This document shows, in pieces, positions 1 through 9,809 of a DNA stretch of 64,000 bases. The position numbers were made by a program, and so were the translations under genes. This stretch comes from Qipengyuania gaetbuli (lineage in GTDB: Bacteria; Pseudomonadota; Alphaproteobacteria; Sphingomonadales; Sphingomonadaceae). Under the pieces are notes generated by a model. The model saw nothing but the letters and a program-made list of their open reading frames with translations. It was not told the DNA's origin and searched no databases. The stretch's first letter is position 1. Each line of letters opens with the position of its first letter. The stretch is taken from contig NZ_JAIVLR010000002.1 in the NCBI RefSeq assembly GCF_020524765.1, forward strand, positions 336,501 to 400,500. The letters are read 5' to 3'.

Positions 1-260
1 ATGCCTCGACCCGCGCGATCGAGGCTGCGGGCGCGATGGAGGGAATCGACGTGCCAGTGCTGATCGTCTCCACCACGAACGACAAGCTGGTCAGCCACGC
101 TGCGGCCAAACGCGCGGCCGAACGCCTGCCGCACGGCGAGCTGGTCGAGTTCGGCGCGGAAGCCCATCACGAGATTTTCCGCGAGGTGCCAGCCGTACGT
201 AATCGCGCACTAGGCGCCGTGACCGATTTCCTTGACCGGGTGGCACCCGCCGCATCGTGA
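1..260 (+). CDS. Alpha/beta hydrolase, lysophospholipase-like (3' part only)
   Basis: Only the last ~86 residues are present; the frame is open to the window edge, so the gene begins upstream. The fragment matches the C-terminal end of a PldB/serine-hydrolase fold: a strand-turn PVLIVSTTNDKLVS carrying the likely catalytic Asp, then AHHEIFRE with the likely catalytic His. The nucleophile serine would lie outside the window. The stop overlaps the GTG start of the next gene in a GTGA arrangement, so the two are probably translationally coupled. Substrate unknown; a monoacylglycerol or lysophospholipid lipase is the usual label for this family. Confidence 0.75.
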   Translation, partial: ASTRAIEAAGAMEGIDVPVLIVSTTNDKLVSHAAAKRAAERLPHGELVEFGAEAHHEIFREVPAVRNRALGAVTDFLDRVAPAAS

Positions 261-1354
261 CGACATACGATTTTGCCATTGTCGGGGCCGGTATCGCCGG
301 AGCCAGCCTTGCCGCCGAACTAGCAGAGGCCGGTTCGAGCGTGCTTGTGCTCGAGGCGGAGGACCAGCCGGGCTACCATTCGACGGGCAGGTCCGCCGCT
401 TTCTGGGAGGAATGCTACGGCGGACCCGAGATCGTCCCGCTGACGATCGCATCGGGTGCATACCTGCGGGAGCACGGCTTTCTGACTCCGCGCGGCGCGC
501 TGTATATCGGGCGGGAAAGCGACGCCGGTGAACTCGACGCCTTCATGTCCCGCTTCGCCGATAGCGGCGCGACGATCGAACGCATCGGCCGGGACGAGCT
601 GGAGGGCCGTGTCCCAGGCCTGCGCGAAAGCTGGACCTCGGCCATCTGGGAACCTGCCTGTGCCGACATCGACGTGGCAGGGCTCCATGCGCATTATCTC
701 GGCCGTGCTCGCCAGCTTGGCGTAGGCATCGCGTGCCGCGCGCGGCTGGCTGCCGCTTCCCGCACCGACGGTGTGTGGACGCTGGCGGACACGAAGGGCG
801 AAACCTATCGCGCCACAGTGCTGGTCAATGCTGCGGGTGCCTGGGCGGACGACGTGGCAAGGCTTGCCGGGGTAAAGGCCCTGGGCATCCAGCCTTATCG
901 GCGCACCGTTGCCCAATTGCGCACCGATCCTGCACCGGACGCGGACCTGCCGCTCGTGCTCGACATCGCGGGGAGCTTCTACTTCAAGCCGGAGACGGGC
1001 CGGGTGTGGCTCAGCCCGCATGACGAGGATCCGGTCGAGGCCTGCGATGCCGCGCCGGAGGAACTGGCAGTCGCCGAAGCGATCGACCGGTTCGAACAGG
1101 TCGTCGACTGGAAGGTGCTTGCGCTGGAGCGAAAGTGGGCGGGACTCAGGAGCTTCGCGCCGGACCGGTTGCCGGTCTACGGCTTCGATCCGCAGGTCGA
1201 GGGATTTGCCTGGTTCGCGGGGCAGGGGGGCTTCGGCATCCAGACGTCACCGGCGGCGGCGCGGCTTGCAGCACAGCTGCTGACAGGCGCCGCAAGCGAT
1301 GAAATGACCCGCACAATTGATGCAACCCTCTATTCGCCGGCCCGCTTCCCCTAG
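257..1354 (+). CDS. FAD-dependent oxidoreductase, DAO (D-amino-acid oxidase/glycine oxidase) family
   Basis: 365 residues starting at a GTG that overlaps the preceding stop. The N-terminus is a classic dinucleotide-binding fold, AIVGAGIAGASLA, followed about 20 residues later by an acidic residue ending strand 2 (VLVLEAE). The segment NAAGAWADDVARLAG is the typical second FAD-contact motif of DAO-family enzymes, and the C-terminus GFAWFAGQGGFGIQTSPA is the usual isoalloxazine-binding loop. Likely a cytoplasmic amine or amino-acid oxidase/dehydrogenase; the substrate cannot be read from sequence. Co-oriented and coupled with the upstream hydrolase. Confidence 0.85.
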   Translation: MTTYDFAIVGAGIAGASLAAELAEAGSSVLVLEAEDQPGYHSTGRSAAFWEECYGGPEIVPLTIASGAYLREHGFLTPRGALYIGRESDAGELDAFMSRFADSGATIERIGRDELEGRVPGLRESWTSAIWEPACADIDVAGLHAHYLGRARQLGVGIACRARLAAASRTDGVWTLADTKGETYRATVLVNAAGAWADDVARLAGVKALGIQPYRRTVAQLRTDPAPDADLPLVLDIAGSFYFKPETGRVWLSPHDEDPVEACDAAPEELAVAEAIDRFEQVVDWKVLALERKWAGLRSFAPDRLPVYGFDPQVEGFAWFAGQGGFGIQTSPAAARLAAQLLTGAASDEMTRTIDATLYSPARFP

Positions 1355-1414
1355 CCAAGCGCATATCATTTGTTAGTGTGGGGCATCCGAAGCCGCAAAA
1401 ACGGGAGAAAATCG

Positions 1415-1591
1415 ATGGCTCACCATTTCAAGATCAAGAAGAACAAGGCCGGCGAGTTCGTCGCCTACTTCATGTACAATTCGGAAGCGATCTTCTGGAC
1501 CGAGGGTTACAGCTCGAAGGCCAGCGCCAAGAACGCGATTGAATCGATCAAGAAGAACGGCCCGGGCGCCGAAACGGTCGACGAAAGCTGA
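1415..1591 (+). CDS. YegP-like DUF1508 small protein
   Basis: 58 residues. The pattern FKIKKNKAGEFVAYFMYNSE...EGYSSKASAKNAIESIKKN matches the single-copy DUF1508/YegP fold, including the conserved GYSSKASAxNAIESI segment. Start chosen at ATG 1415 because GGGAG lies about 10 bases upstream; a longer in-frame extension upstream has no family similarity. Proteins of this family are small, cytoplasmic and of unknown biochemical role, found in one or two copies in many proteobacteria. Converges with rnhA, whose stop is only 2 bases away. Confidence 0.8.
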   Translation: MAHHFKIKKNKAGEFVAYFMYNSEAIFWTEGYSSKASAKNAIESIKKNGPGAETVDES

Positions 1592-1593
1592 CC

Positions 1594-2043
1594 CTATGAT
1601 CCCTCGCCGACCGCCGCCCTGTCGGCGGCCTGGTTGGCGAGGGCATCCACCCGTTCGTTTTCCGGGTGGCCCGAATGGCCGCGGACCCAGTGCCATTCGA
1701 CATGATGACGCGCCGTCACCTCGATGAGGTCGTGCCACAGTTCGGCATTCATGACGGGCTTCTTGCTGGCATTGACCCAGCCGCGCTTCTTCCAGCCGTG
1801 CACCCACTTGGTAATGCCGTCGATCAGGTACTTGCTGTCGGTATAGATATCGACCTTGCAGGGCTCGATCAGGGCGGACAGGCCGCGGATCGCTGCGGTC
1901 ATTTCCATCCGGTTGTTGGTCGTGTGAGGCTCGCCCCCCGACATTTCCTTTTCGTGGCGTCCCATGCGCAGCAGCGCGGCCCAGCCGCCGGGGCCCGGGT
2001 TGCCCTTGCACGAACCGTCGGTGAAGAGTTCTACGTGTTTCAT
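1594..2043 (-). CDS. rnhA: Ribonuclease HI
   Basis: 149 residues, the normal size. Removes RNA from RNA-DNA hybrids during replication and R-loop clearance. The four acidic catalytic residues are visible: D9 (FTDGSC), E47 (NNRMEM), D69 (YTDSKYL) and D133 (ERVDALA), plus the catalytic-site His in RGHSGH (H123). The basic protrusion HGWKKRGW is also present. It lies 28 bases downstream of thrB in the leftward ispH-thrB-rnhA block, an arrangement common in alphaproteobacteria. Confidence 0.96.
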   Translation of the reverse strand: MKHVELFTDGSCKGNPGPGGWAALLRMGRHEKEMSGGEPHTTNNRMEMTAAIRGLSALIEPCKVDIYTDSKYLIDGITKWVHGWKKRGWVNASKKPVMNAELWHDLIEVTARHHVEWHWVRGHSGHPENERVDALANQAADRAAVGEGS

Positions 2044-2071
2044 CGTCGCGCGCCCTAGCTGCCCGATCCGC

Positions 2072-3028
2072 TCAGGCGAAGACCCGCGCGCCGTTTTCGA
2101 CGTAGAAATCCCACCGCCGCACGAAATCCATCGGATCCTTGCGCGTCACCAGCGCGTCGGCCGGCGTATCGAGCCAGTCTTCGGCCCGGCTGGCAACGAA
2201 GCGCAGGCACGCCCCTTGCGCCAGCAGCGGCAGGGCCGCCCGTTCGGCACCGCCGAGTGGCCGGACACCGCAATAGCCGTCCATCAGGGCCTGTCCGATG
2301 GCCGCGTCAAACCGCTCGCCGCGCTTGTCGAAGCACCATGCCGCATGCGTGACGGCAAGGTCGTAGGCCATCGACCCGTTGCAGGCGAAATAGAAGTCGA
2401 TCATCCCCGTCACCTGCTCGCCCAGCATCAGGACATTGTCCGGGAAGAGGTCCGAATGGATGACCGAGGAGGGCAGGTCGCCCGGCCACGCGGCCACTAC
2501 CTCGCGGCCCTTTTCGAGGGCGCGCGGAAGGTCGGCATCGATGGAGGCGAGCGCGCTGCTGCCGCACCGCTCCAGTATTGCCAGCGTATTGCGCGGAGCG
2601 AGCTCGTCGGTCCGGTCGAGCGGGAAATCGCGCGCGGCAAGATGCACTTCGGCAAGGGCAGCGCCGACCGCGTGGGCCTGCGCCGGCGTGGGAGCATTGG
2701 GCGAAACGCCCGGCAGGAATTCGATCAGCGCCACCGCCTTGCCGTCGATCAGCCGGTAAAGGCCGCCGCTGCGATCATGGATCGTTGCCGGTACCTGGCA
2801 ATCGCGTTCGGCAAGGTGGTCGAGCAGGCCGAGGAAGAAGGGCAGGTCGCCCGTGTCGATCCGCCGCTCGTACATGGTCAGGATGAATCGGCCTTGCGTC
2901 GTTTCGACCAGCCAGTTCGAATTGGAGACGCCTTCCGCGATGCCCTTGGCCGACACTAGCTGGCCGACGTCGTATTCGGCGATCAGCCGGGCAAGCTCCT
3001 CGGCACCGAGATGGGTGTAGACCGCCAA
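2072..3028 (-). CDS. thrB: Homoserine kinase (choline-kinase-like type)
   Basis: 318 residues. Phosphorylates homoserine on the way to threonine. The protein has the aminoglycoside/choline kinase fold: phosphate loop region [11 protein letters not shown], catalytic loop [11 protein letters not shown], and metal-binding [10 protein letters not shown]. The N-terminus MAVYTHL is the family norm, which fixes the start at a TTG codon (3028), one base past the ispH stop; no ATG gives a better N-terminus. Very tight spacing suggests translation is coupled to ispH. Confidence 0.94.
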   Translation of the reverse strand: MAVYTHLGAEELARLIAEYDVGQLVSAKGIAEGVSNSNWLVETTQGRFILTMYERRIDTGDLPFFLGLLDHLAERDCQVPATIHDRSGGLYRLIDGKAVALIEFLPGVSPNAPTPAQAHAVGAALAEVHLAARDFPLDRTDELAPRNTLAILERCGSSALASIDADLPRALEKGREVVAAWPGDLPSSVIHSDLFPDNVLMLGEQVTGMIDFYFACNGSMAYDLAVTHAAWCFDKRGERFDAAIGQALMDGYCGVRPLGGAERAALPLLAQGACLRFVASRAEDWLDTPADALVTRKDPMDFVRRWDFYVENGARVFA

Positions 3029-3029
3029 G

Positions 3030-4007
3030 CTACTCGGTCAGCTGCCGGGGCAGCTTGAACACCATGTTTTCCTCGGCGGTGGTGATGATCTCCTCGCTCA
3101 CCTGTCGCCAGTCGGACAAGCGGTCGACCACTTCGCGCACGAGCTTTTCGGGTGCGGACGCGCCTGCCGTCAGACCCAGCGTGGCCACGCCTTCGAGCCA
3201 TTCGGGCTCGATATCCTCGGCCCGCTGGATGAGGCGGGAATCGGTGCCCATGCGTTCGGCAACCTCGACGAGGCGCAGCGAGTTCGACGAATTCGGCGCA
3301 CCGATGACGAGGACGAGATCGCAGCCGCCGGCGATTTCCTTCACTGCCGCCTGCCGGTTGCTGGTGGCGTAACAGATGTCTTCGGCCTTGGGCGCGACGA
3401 TCTGCGGATAGCGGTCCTGCAGCGCCTCGATGATTTCGCGCGTGTCGTCGACCGACAGCGTGGTCTGGCTGAGGAACGACAGGTCGTCATCCTGCGTGAA
3501 GGGCAGGGCGGCGACATCCTCGACCGTTTCGACGAGCGTGATCTGGCCTTCGGGGACCTGCCCCATGGTGCCGATCACCTCGGGGTGGCCGGCATGGCCG
3601 ATGAAGAGGATATGCTGCCCCTTTTCGATCTGGCGCTCGGCCTGGCGGTGCACCTTGCTCACCAGCGGGCAGGTGGCATCGACATAAAGCAGCTTGCGCC
3701 GCTCGGCCTCGGCCGGGACCGATTTCGGGACGCCGTGCGCGGAAAAGACGACCGGTGCATCGTCGGGCACCTCGTCCAGTTCCTCGACGAAAATCGCGCC
3801 CTTGGCCTTCAGGGAATCGACCACGTAGCGGTTGTGGACGATCTCGTGCCGCACATAGACGGGCGAGCCGTATTTCTGGAGCGCACGCTCCACGATCTCG
3901 ATCGCACGGTCGACGCCGGCGCAAAATCCGCGGGGTGCCGCAATCAGCAGCTTCAGGGGCAGCCGGGGGTCATTGCCCGCAGCGGTGGATGGAAAGGGGG
4001 CGTTCAT
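3030..4007 (-). CDS. ispH: 4-hydroxy-3-methylbut-2-enyl diphosphate reductase
   Basis: Last enzyme of the MEP isoprenoid pathway, a [4Fe-4S] enzyme making IPP and DMAPP from HMBPP. The three cluster cysteines are in [18 protein letters not shown] and [11 protein letters not shown]. The substrate-binding motifs [16 protein letters not shown] and GAPNSSNS are all present. Start taken at ATG 4007 (MNAPFPS); an upstream in-frame ATG at 4031 would add eight residues with no family support. First gene of the ispH-thrB-rnhA block. Confidence 0.96.
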   Translation of the reverse strand: MNAPFPSTAAGNDPRLPLKLLIAAPRGFCAGVDRAIEIVERALQKYGSPVYVRHEIVHNRYVVDSLKAKGAIFVEELDEVPDDAPVVFSAHGVPKSVPAEAERRKLLYVDATCPLVSKVHRQAERQIEKGQHILFIGHAGHPEVIGTMGQVPEGQITLVETVEDVAALPFTQDDDLSFLSQTTLSVDDTREIIEALQDRYPQIVAPKAEDICYATSNRQAAVKEIAGGCDLVLVIGAPNSSNSLRLVEVAERMGTDSRLIQRAEDIEPEWLEGVATLGLTAGASAPEKLVREVVDRLSDWRQVSEEIITTAEENMVFKLPRQLTE

Positions 4008-4100
4008 GCGCGCCCCTCTAGCGCTTTGCATCGCGCCAAGCTAGGGCACGCTCGCCCCGGTCGGGTCTTTGAATACGAACTTACGAGGAATGCCGCAGAC

Positions 4101-4754
4101 ATGACCAATCGCTTTCGCCTCCTGACCGCACTTGGAATGGGTCTCGCACTGGCGGGATGCAAGAGCGATGGTGAACTGGTCGTGTCCGGAAACGCGGTCG
4201 GCATTACCGCAGTGCGCACGGCCTGCCCCGCCGTCGGTATTCCCGATTACACCGGCGATATCACCGTGTTCCGCAACACGGGCACCAAGACGCAGGCCGA
4301 TCTCGACGTGACCGCCGCGATCACCAATCTGACCTCGACCTGCTCGGAAGACGTGGAGCGCGTCTATTCCGAAGCGAGCTTCGACGTGGTCGCCCGCCGC
4401 AGCGATGTGCGCGGCGCGCGCACGGTCGAATTGCCCTATTTCTCCACCGTCCTGCGCGGTGGCAGCGCGGTTGTCACCAAGCGTGTCGGCACCGTGACGC
4501 TCAACTTTGCCGATGGCCAGGAACGCGCCAGCGCCTCGGCCAAGGCGGGTGCCTTCGTCAACCGCGCCGATGCGACGCTGCCCGCCGATGTGCGCGAGCG
4601 CATCACCCGCAAGCGCGAGCCGGGCGATCCCGATGCCGCGCTCGATCCGCTGGCCGATCCCGAAGTGCGTGCCGCCGTCCAGCGCGCGACCTTCGAACTG
4701 CTCGTCGGCTTCCAGCTGACCGAAGACCAGCTGCGCTACAACGTCACCCGTTGA
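4101..4754 (+). CDS. Hypothetical lipoprotein
   Basis: 217 residues. Starts with a short basic n-region, a hydrophobic stretch and a lipobox ending LALAGC, so the mature protein is probably lipid-anchored in the cell envelope. The rest has beta-rich segments (VRTACPAVGIPDYTGDITVFRN, then alternating hydrophobic strands) and two cysteines that could form a disulfide. Such proteins are frequent next to argS in this lineage but I recognise no characterised family. Divergent from ispH; about 93 bases separate the two starts and must hold both promoters. Confidence 0.75.
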   Translation: MTNRFRLLTALGMGLALAGCKSDGELVVSGNAVGITAVRTACPAVGIPDYTGDITVFRNTGTKTQADLDVTAAITNLTSTCSEDVERVYSEASFDVVARRSDVRGARTVELPYFSTVLRGGSAVVTKRVGTVTLNFADGQERASASAKAGAFVNRADATLPADVRERITRKREPGDPDAALDPLADPEVRAAVQRATFELLVGFQLTEDQLRYNVTR

Positions 4755-4817
4755 CCGGGCGGGCGCCGGCGCCCCTCGCATCTTGCCATTTCGCCCGATT
4801 CGTCTAGGCGCGCGGGC

Positions 4818-6557
4818 ATGGCTGACATGCAGACACTCCACGCCTCTTTCGCGGCGAAAATCGACGCTGTTCTCAATGCTCTCGAGATGGAAGGACAGCT
4901 TCCGTCCGGGACCGACCGATCGAACGTCACGGTGGAACCGCCGCGCGATCCCTCGCATGGCGACCTTGCGACCAATGCCGCCATGGTGCTGGCCAAGCAG
5001 GCGAAGACCAATCCGCGCGCGCTGGCCGAACTGATCGTCGATCACCTCACGCGCGAGCCCGATATCGTCGAGGCCAGCATTGCCGGCCCGGGTTTCATCA
5101 ACCTGCGCCTTGCCGACACGGCGTGGCTGCGCGAACTCTCGGCGATTGCCGCCATGGGCGCAGACTATGGCCGTTCCGCGATGGGCGGGGGCCAGAAGGT
5201 CAATGTCGAATATGTCTCGGCCAACCCGACCGGCCCGATGCACATGGGCCACTGCCGCGGCGCGGTGGTGGGCGATGCGCTGGCCGGCCTGCTCGAATTT
5301 TCCGGTCACGAGGTGATCCGCGAATATTACGTCAACGATGCGGGCGGTCAGGTGGACGTGCTCGCCCGCTCGGCACACCTTCGCTACCGCGAGGCGCTTG
5401 GCGAAGACATCGGCGAAATCCCCGAAGGCCTCTACCCGGGCGAATATCTGAAGCCGGTCGGCAAGACGCTGGCTGCCGAATTCGGCGACAAGTACGCCGC
5501 TGCGCCTGAAAGCGAATGGCTGGTGCTGTTCCGCCAGAAGGCGGTCGCGGCGATGATGGACATGATCCGCGCCGACCTCGCGCTGCTCGGCATCAATCAC
5601 GATACCTTCGCCTCCGAGGCCGAATTGCAGGCTGCCGGAAAGCCGGAAGAAGCCGAAAAGTGGCTGCGCGAACACGGCTTCGTCTATGACGGCGTGCTCG
5701 AAGCGCCCAAGGGCAAGGCCCCGCCCGAAGACTGGGAGCCGGTCGAACTGCCGCTGTTCCGCTCGACCAAGTTCGGCGACGACCAGGACCGCCCGATCAA
5801 GAAATCGAACGGGGCCTGGACCTATTTCGGGGCCGACCTTGCCTATCACCTGCAGAAGGCGGAAAAGGCCGACGCGCTGATCGATATCTGGGGCGCCGAC
5901 CATGCCGGTACGGTGAAGCGGATCAAGGCGGCTGTCGCCGCGCTTTCCGAAGGGCAGGGCCAGCCGATCCCCTTCGACGTGAAGCTGGTGCAGATGGTCA
6001 ACCTGATGCGCGACGGCGAACCGGTGAAGATGTCCAAGCGTTCGGGCACGTTCGTGACGCTGGCCGACGTGGTCGAGGAAGTGGGCAAGGACGTGGTCCG
6101 CTTCACCATGCTGACCCGCAAGCCCGAAGCACAGATGGAATTCGACTTCGCCAAGGTGGTCGAAGCCAGCAAGGACAACCCGGTATTCTACCTCCAGTAC
6201 GCCCATGCGCGTATCCGCTCGACGCTGCGCAAGGCCGGTGTCGAGCCGAGCGATGCGCATCTCAATCGCCTCGGCGCGGACGAGCTGGCGCTGGTGCACG
6301 AAGCTGCGCAATTCCCGCGTATCGTCGAGGCCGCCGCGCGTGCCCGCGAACCGCACCGCATCGCCTTTTTCCTCGGCGATCTCGCCGCCGCCTTCCACAG
6401 CTACTGGAATGCGGGTAACGATGATCCGGCAAAGCGCATCATCCAGGAGGGGGATGCCGAATTGACCGGAGCGCGGCTGTTCGTCGCTTCGCAGATCGGG
6501 CAGGTAATCCGCAACGGCCTCGGCATTCTCGGGGTCGAGGCGGTCGAGGAGATGTAG
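4818..6557 (+). CDS. argS: Arginyl-tRNA synthetase
   Basis: 579 residues, class I synthetase charging tRNA-Arg. The HIGH motif is HMGH at residues 142-145, inside [15 protein letters not shown], and KMSKR is at 404-408. An N-terminal Add1-type domain (about residues 5-100) and a C-terminal DALR anticodon-binding domain (from about 455, with QYAHARIRS) are present. Full length, no odd features. Only 2 bases separate its stop from the SPOR gene, so they form one operon that probably continues to nagZ-scpAB-tatABC. Confidence 0.97.
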   Translation: MADMQTLHASFAAKIDAVLNALEMEGQLPSGTDRSNVTVEPPRDPSHGDLATNAAMVLAKQAKTNPRALAELIVDHLTREPDIVEASIAGPGFINLRLADTAWLRELSAIAAMGADYGRSAMGGGQKVNVEYVSANPTGPMHMGHCRGAVVGDALAGLLEFSGHEVIREYYVNDAGGQVDVLARSAHLRYREALGEDIGEIPEGLYPGEYLKPVGKTLAAEFGDKYAAAPESEWLVLFRQKAVAAMMDMIRADLALLGINHDTFASEAELQAAGKPEEAEKWLREHGFVYDGVLEAPKGKAPPEDWEPVELPLFRSTKFGDDQDRPIKKSNGAWTYFGADLAYHLQKAEKADALIDIWGADHAGTVKRIKAAVAALSEGQGQPIPFDVKLVQMVNLMRDGEPVKMSKRSGTFVTLADVVEEVGKDVVRFTMLTRKPEAQMEFDFAKVVEASKDNPVFYLQYAHARIRSTLRKAGVEPSDAHLNRLGADELALVHEAAQFPRIVEAAARAREPHRIAFFLGDLAAAFHSYWNAGNDDPAKRIIQEGDAELTGARLFVASQIGQVIRNGLGILGVEAVEEM

Positions 6558-6559
6558 GA

Positions 6560-7258
6560 ATGGCCGCAGGCGGCTACGACCAGGGCGCAGACTGGGACGA
6601 AGGCGAAGATCTCGAGCTGATCGACAGCGACGAGCGCTTGCCGTGGCTGGAAGCCGACGAGGAAGAAGGCGACGAAGGTGGCTATGCGACCTCGCGCATC
6701 GTCCTCATTGGCGTGCTTGCCGTCGTCCTGATCGGTGCGATCCTCGGCGGTGCCTGGTACTTTCTCGGCGGCGCGGCCAGCGAACCGCCTGCCGACGGCA
6801 GCCTGATTGCCGCTCCCGACGAGCCCTACAAGTCGCGGCCCGAAAACCCGGGCGGCAAGACCTATGCCGGCACGGGCGACACCAGCTTTGCCGTGGGCGA
6901 AGGGCAGACCCGCGAAGGTCGTCTCGCCGACAGGCCCGGCAACGCTGCCGCCCCGTCGCTCGCCACGACGCTCAATGCCGGGGACGAGCCCGCAGCCGCG
7001 CCTGCACCGAAGCCGGAACCGCGTTCGGGCGTCGGTGTCCAGGTCGGCGCATTCCCGAGCCGCGAGGAAGCGGAAGCGGCCTGGGCTCGCCTCATCCGCC
7101 AGACCGAGGCGCTGAGCGGGGTAAGCCACCGCGTGGTCGAGGCGCAGGTCGATATCGGCAAGGTCTACCGCCTCCAGGCCGTCGCGGGCGATCGCGGTTC
7201 GGCCAATGCGCTGTGCGGCCGGCTGAAGTCCGACGGCCTGCCCTGTTTCGTGAAATAG
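6560..7258 (+). CDS. Membrane-anchored SPOR-domain protein
   Basis: 232 residues. An acidic cytoplasmic N-terminus (1-45), one membrane helix at about 47-69, a Pro/Ala-rich periplasmic linker, and a C-terminal SPOR domain at about 155-232 (GVGVQVGAFPSREEAEAAWARL, ending VYRLQAVAGDRGSANALCGRLKSDGLPCFVK). SPOR domains bind denuded septal peptidoglycan, so a role near the division site is likely. Two cysteines in the last 15 residues match the SPOR disulfide seen in some members. The position between argS and nagZ is conserved in alphaproteobacteria. Confidence 0.85.
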   Translation: MAAGGYDQGADWDEGEDLELIDSDERLPWLEADEEEGDEGGYATSRIVLIGVLAVVLIGAILGGAWYFLGGAASEPPADGSLIAAPDEPYKSRPENPGGKTYAGTGDTSFAVGEGQTREGRLADRPGNAAAPSLATTLNAGDEPAAAPAPKPEPRSGVGVQVGAFPSREEAEAAWARLIRQTEALSGVSHRVVEAQVDIGKVYRLQAVAGDRGSANALCGRLKSDGLPCFVK

Positions 7259-7307
7259 CGCCCGGCCGGCCAGATAGGGCGCGCTTTCCACATCTCCCGT
7301 CGGCAAC

Positions 7308-7332
7308 CCGCTTGCCTGCGAGGGGCAAGCGG
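7308..7332. repeat. Inverted repeat between the SPOR gene and nagZ
   Basis: Perfect 9-base arms CCGCTTGCC and GGCAAGCGG around a 7-base loop, ending 14 bases before the nagZ start. There is no T-run, so it does not look like a standard terminator; it could modulate nagZ expression by covering or presenting the ribosome-binding region. Confidence 0.4.
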
Positions 7333-7346
7333 CGCAAATTCCTCGC

Positions 7347-8366
7347 ATGTTGCCCGTAATCTTCGGCATTTCCGGCCGCGAACTGACGGCCGAGGAACGC
7401 GCCTTTTTCAAGGACGCCGATCCGGCGGGCTACATCCTGTTCGCGCGCAATTGCGAAAACCGCGAGCAGATGCGGCGCCTGACCGACGATTTGCGGGCCA
7501 TCCATGGCCGCGACCGCCTGATCGTCTCTATCGACCAGGAGGGCGGGCGCGTTTCGCGCATGAAGCCCCCGGAATGGCCGAAATTCCCTGCTGGCGAGGC
7601 ATTCGCGCGCCTGTTCGAAATCGCCCCGGCATCCGCGATCGAGGCGGCCCGCGTGAATGCGGAGGCAATCGCCCGCGAACTCGCCCGCGTCGGCGTCAGC
7701 GTGGATTTCCATGCCCCCTTCGACGTGCGGCGGCCCGAAACGGACAATGTCATCGGCGACCGGGCCTTGGGCAGCGACCCGATGCAGGTGGCGGCACTCG
7801 GCCGCGCCGTGCTCGACGGCATGGGTCATGCAGGCGTGGTCGGCTGCCTCAAGCATATGCCGGGCCATGGCCGCGCCACGGTCGACAGCCACAAGGAACT
7901 CCCCCGCGTCGATGCGAGCGAGGCGGAACTGGAGGTCGATATCGAACCGTTCCGCTCGCTTGCCAGCCACCCGCTCGGCATGAGCGCACACATCGTTTTC
8001 ACCGCCTGGGACGAGCATCGCCCGGCAACGCTTTCGCCCGATGTGATCGGCCATGTCATTCGCGGGAAGATCGGCTTCGACGGCCTGCTCCTGTCCGACG
8101 ATATCGACATGCAGGCGCTCGAAGGCACGATCCCCGAACGCTGCGAGAAGGCGCTGGCCGCCGGCTGCGACATCGCTCTCAACTGCTGGGCGCGCATGGA
8201 TGACCAGATCGCCATTGCGAATAGGATCGGTGCGATGGGCGATGCAGCGAGCGCGCGCCTCGAACGCGTCCACGCGCTGATGGGCGATCCTGCGGACGAG
8301 GTCGAGATAGGCCATCTCCTGGCCAAGCGCGACGCGCTGCTCGCAGTGGCGGAGCATGCGGCATGA
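7347..8366 (+). CDS. nagZ: Beta-N-acetylhexosaminidase (GH3)
   Basis: 339 residues. Cleaves GlcNAc from GlcNAc-anhydroMurNAc peptides in the cytoplasm during peptidoglycan recycling. Diagnostic motifs: SIDQEGGRVSRM near the N-terminus, the histidine-loop KHMPGHGRATVDSH, and LLSDDIDMQAL, which carries the Asp nucleophile. No signal peptide, as expected for the cytoplasmic enzyme. The stop overlaps the scpA start (ATGA). Confidence 0.95.
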   Translation: MLPVIFGISGRELTAEERAFFKDADPAGYILFARNCENREQMRRLTDDLRAIHGRDRLIVSIDQEGGRVSRMKPPEWPKFPAGEAFARLFEIAPASAIEAARVNAEAIARELARVGVSVDFHAPFDVRRPETDNVIGDRALGSDPMQVAALGRAVLDGMGHAGVVGCLKHMPGHGRATVDSHKELPRVDASEAELEVDIEPFRSLASHPLGMSAHIVFTAWDEHRPATLSPDVIGHVIRGKIGFDGLLLSDDIDMQALEGTIPERCEKALAAGCDIALNCWARMDDQIAIANRIGAMGDAASARLERVHALMGDPADEVEIGHLLAKRDALLAVAEHAA

Positions 8367-9163
8367 GCGACGGGCTGCTCTTTGGCGACGCGCCCGATCA
8401 GGCGGACGACTGGGACGGCATTGCCGCTGAGGCACCGGTCGACGACGGCGCGCTCTACCTCGAACTCGACGGGTGGGAAGGGCCGCTCGACCTGCTGCTT
8501 GACCTCGCGCGGCGCCAGAAGGTCGACTTGCGCGAGATTTCGATCCTCGCCCTGGTCGAGCAGTATCTCGACTATATCGACAAGGCCGAGGCGCTGAAGC
8601 TGGAACTGGCGGCGGACTATCTCGTGATGGCCGCCTGGCTTGCCTACCTCAAGTCCGCGATGCTGCTGCCCAAGGAAGAGCTGGAGGATCCGAGCCCGGA
8701 AGAACTGGCGCTCAGGCTCCAGTTGCGCCTCCAGCGGCTTGGCGCGATGCGCGATGCGGCAGCGCGCCTCATGGGCGGCGACCGCATCGGGCGCGACGTA
8801 TTCCTGCGCGGGGCACCCGAAGGCCTCGCCATTGTCCGCAAGACGCAGTGGCACTGCGACCAGTTCGCGCTGATCGAGGCTTATGGACGGGTCAAGGCGC
8901 GCACTGCGCCCGCCATCCACATGGTCCGCGAACGGCCCGTAATGACGCTCGACAGCGCGCTCGAACGCGTGTCGAACATGCTGGGCGTGACGCTGGAATG
9001 GATGGAAATCCGCGATTTCCTGCCGCCACATGCCGAACCGCGCCTCAAGCGTTCGGCGCTTGCATCGAGCTTCGTGGCAGCGCTCGAACTCGCCCGGCTC
9101 GGCAAGGCCGAGCTTGCGCAGGAGGATATCTTCGGCCCGCTGCGCCTGAGGCGCGTGTCGTGA
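8363..9163 (+). CDS. scpA: Segregation and condensation protein A
   Basis: 266 residues. Kleisin subunit of the SMC-ScpAB condensin. Shows the hallmark N-terminal helix region LDGWEGPLDLLLDLARRQKVDLREISI and the following YLxxAAWLAYLKSAMLLP segment, with a winged-helix C-terminus. Starts inside the nagZ stop (ATGA) and ends overlapping the scpB start (GTGA), so the three are translationally linked. Confidence 0.95.
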   Translation: MSDGLLFGDAPDQADDWDGIAAEAPVDDGALYLELDGWEGPLDLLLDLARRQKVDLREISILALVEQYLDYIDKAEALKLELAADYLVMAAWLAYLKSAMLLPKEELEDPSPEELALRLQLRLQRLGAMRDAAARLMGGDRIGRDVFLRGAPEGLAIVRKTQWHCDQFALIEAYGRVKARTAPAIHMVRERPVMTLDSALERVSNMLGVTLEWMEIRDFLPPHAEPRLKRSALASSFVAALELARLGKAELAQEDIFGPLRLRRVS

Positions 9164-9750
9164 CCGAACTGGAACGGGCAATCGAAGCGGCGCTGTTCGC
9201 GGCTGAGGAACCGATGAGCGTGGATGCGCTGGCGGGGTTCCTGGGTGACGCGGCAACGTCGGACGTTCGCGATGCGCTGGCCGTGCTGGCGGAAACTTAC
9301 TCCGAACGCGGCGTCCACTTGGTCGAGCGCGGCAAGCGCTGGCATTTCGAAACCGCGCCCGATCTTGCCCATTTCCTGCGCAAGGAAAAGGAGCAGGTCC
9401 GCCGCCTCAGCCGCGCCGCGACCGAGGTGCTGGCTATCATCGCCTATCACGAGCCGGTCAGCCGCGCCGAAATCGAATCGATCCGCGGGGTCCAGACATC
9501 GGGCGGCACGCTGGATGTGCTGATGGAAGCGGGCTGGGTGAAAATCGCCGGCCGGCGGGAAGTGCCCGGGCGCCCCACGATCTACGCGACGACGCCCGAA
9601 TTCCTCGACCATTTCGGCCTTTCCAGCCGCCGCGACCTGCCCGGAATCGCGGAATTGCGTGCGACCGGCCTGCTCGATCCGGTCGACGACTCGTTCGAGG
9701 AACTCACCGCCATGCCGGAAGAGGAAGACGAGAGCGAAGACGCAAGCTGA
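9160..9750 (+). CDS. scpB: Segregation and condensation protein B
   Basis: 196 residues. Dimeric winged-helix partner that binds ScpA. Motifs: ERAIEAALFAAEEPMSVDALAGFLG at the start, then the conserved ATEVLAIIAYHEPVSRAEIESIRGV and VKIAGRREVPGRPTIYATTPEFLDHFGL. The GTG at 9160 is chosen as the start because it overlaps the scpA stop and gives the standard N-terminus TELERAIEAALFA. The acidic tail is unremarkable. Confidence 0.95.
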   Translation: MTELERAIEAALFAAEEPMSVDALAGFLGDAATSDVRDALAVLAETYSERGVHLVERGKRWHFETAPDLAHFLRKEKEQVRRLSRAATEVLAIIAYHEPVSRAEIESIRGVQTSGGTLDVLMEAGWVKIAGRREVPGRPTIYATTPEFLDHFGLSSRRDLPGIAELRATGLLDPVDDSFEELTAMPEEEDESEDAS

Positions 9751-9809
9751 CTGGCATTGCGCCTGCCGAGCGCCTATATCGGCAGAAACCCACTTACAAA
9801 GGTAATCCC

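Noticed and set aside
4041-6398. Long open frame on the minus strand (785 codons)
   Set aside because: It lies antisense to argS, whose motifs are complete. The translated sequence is Arg/His/Gly-rich and low in family signal, the usual shadow of a high-GC gene.
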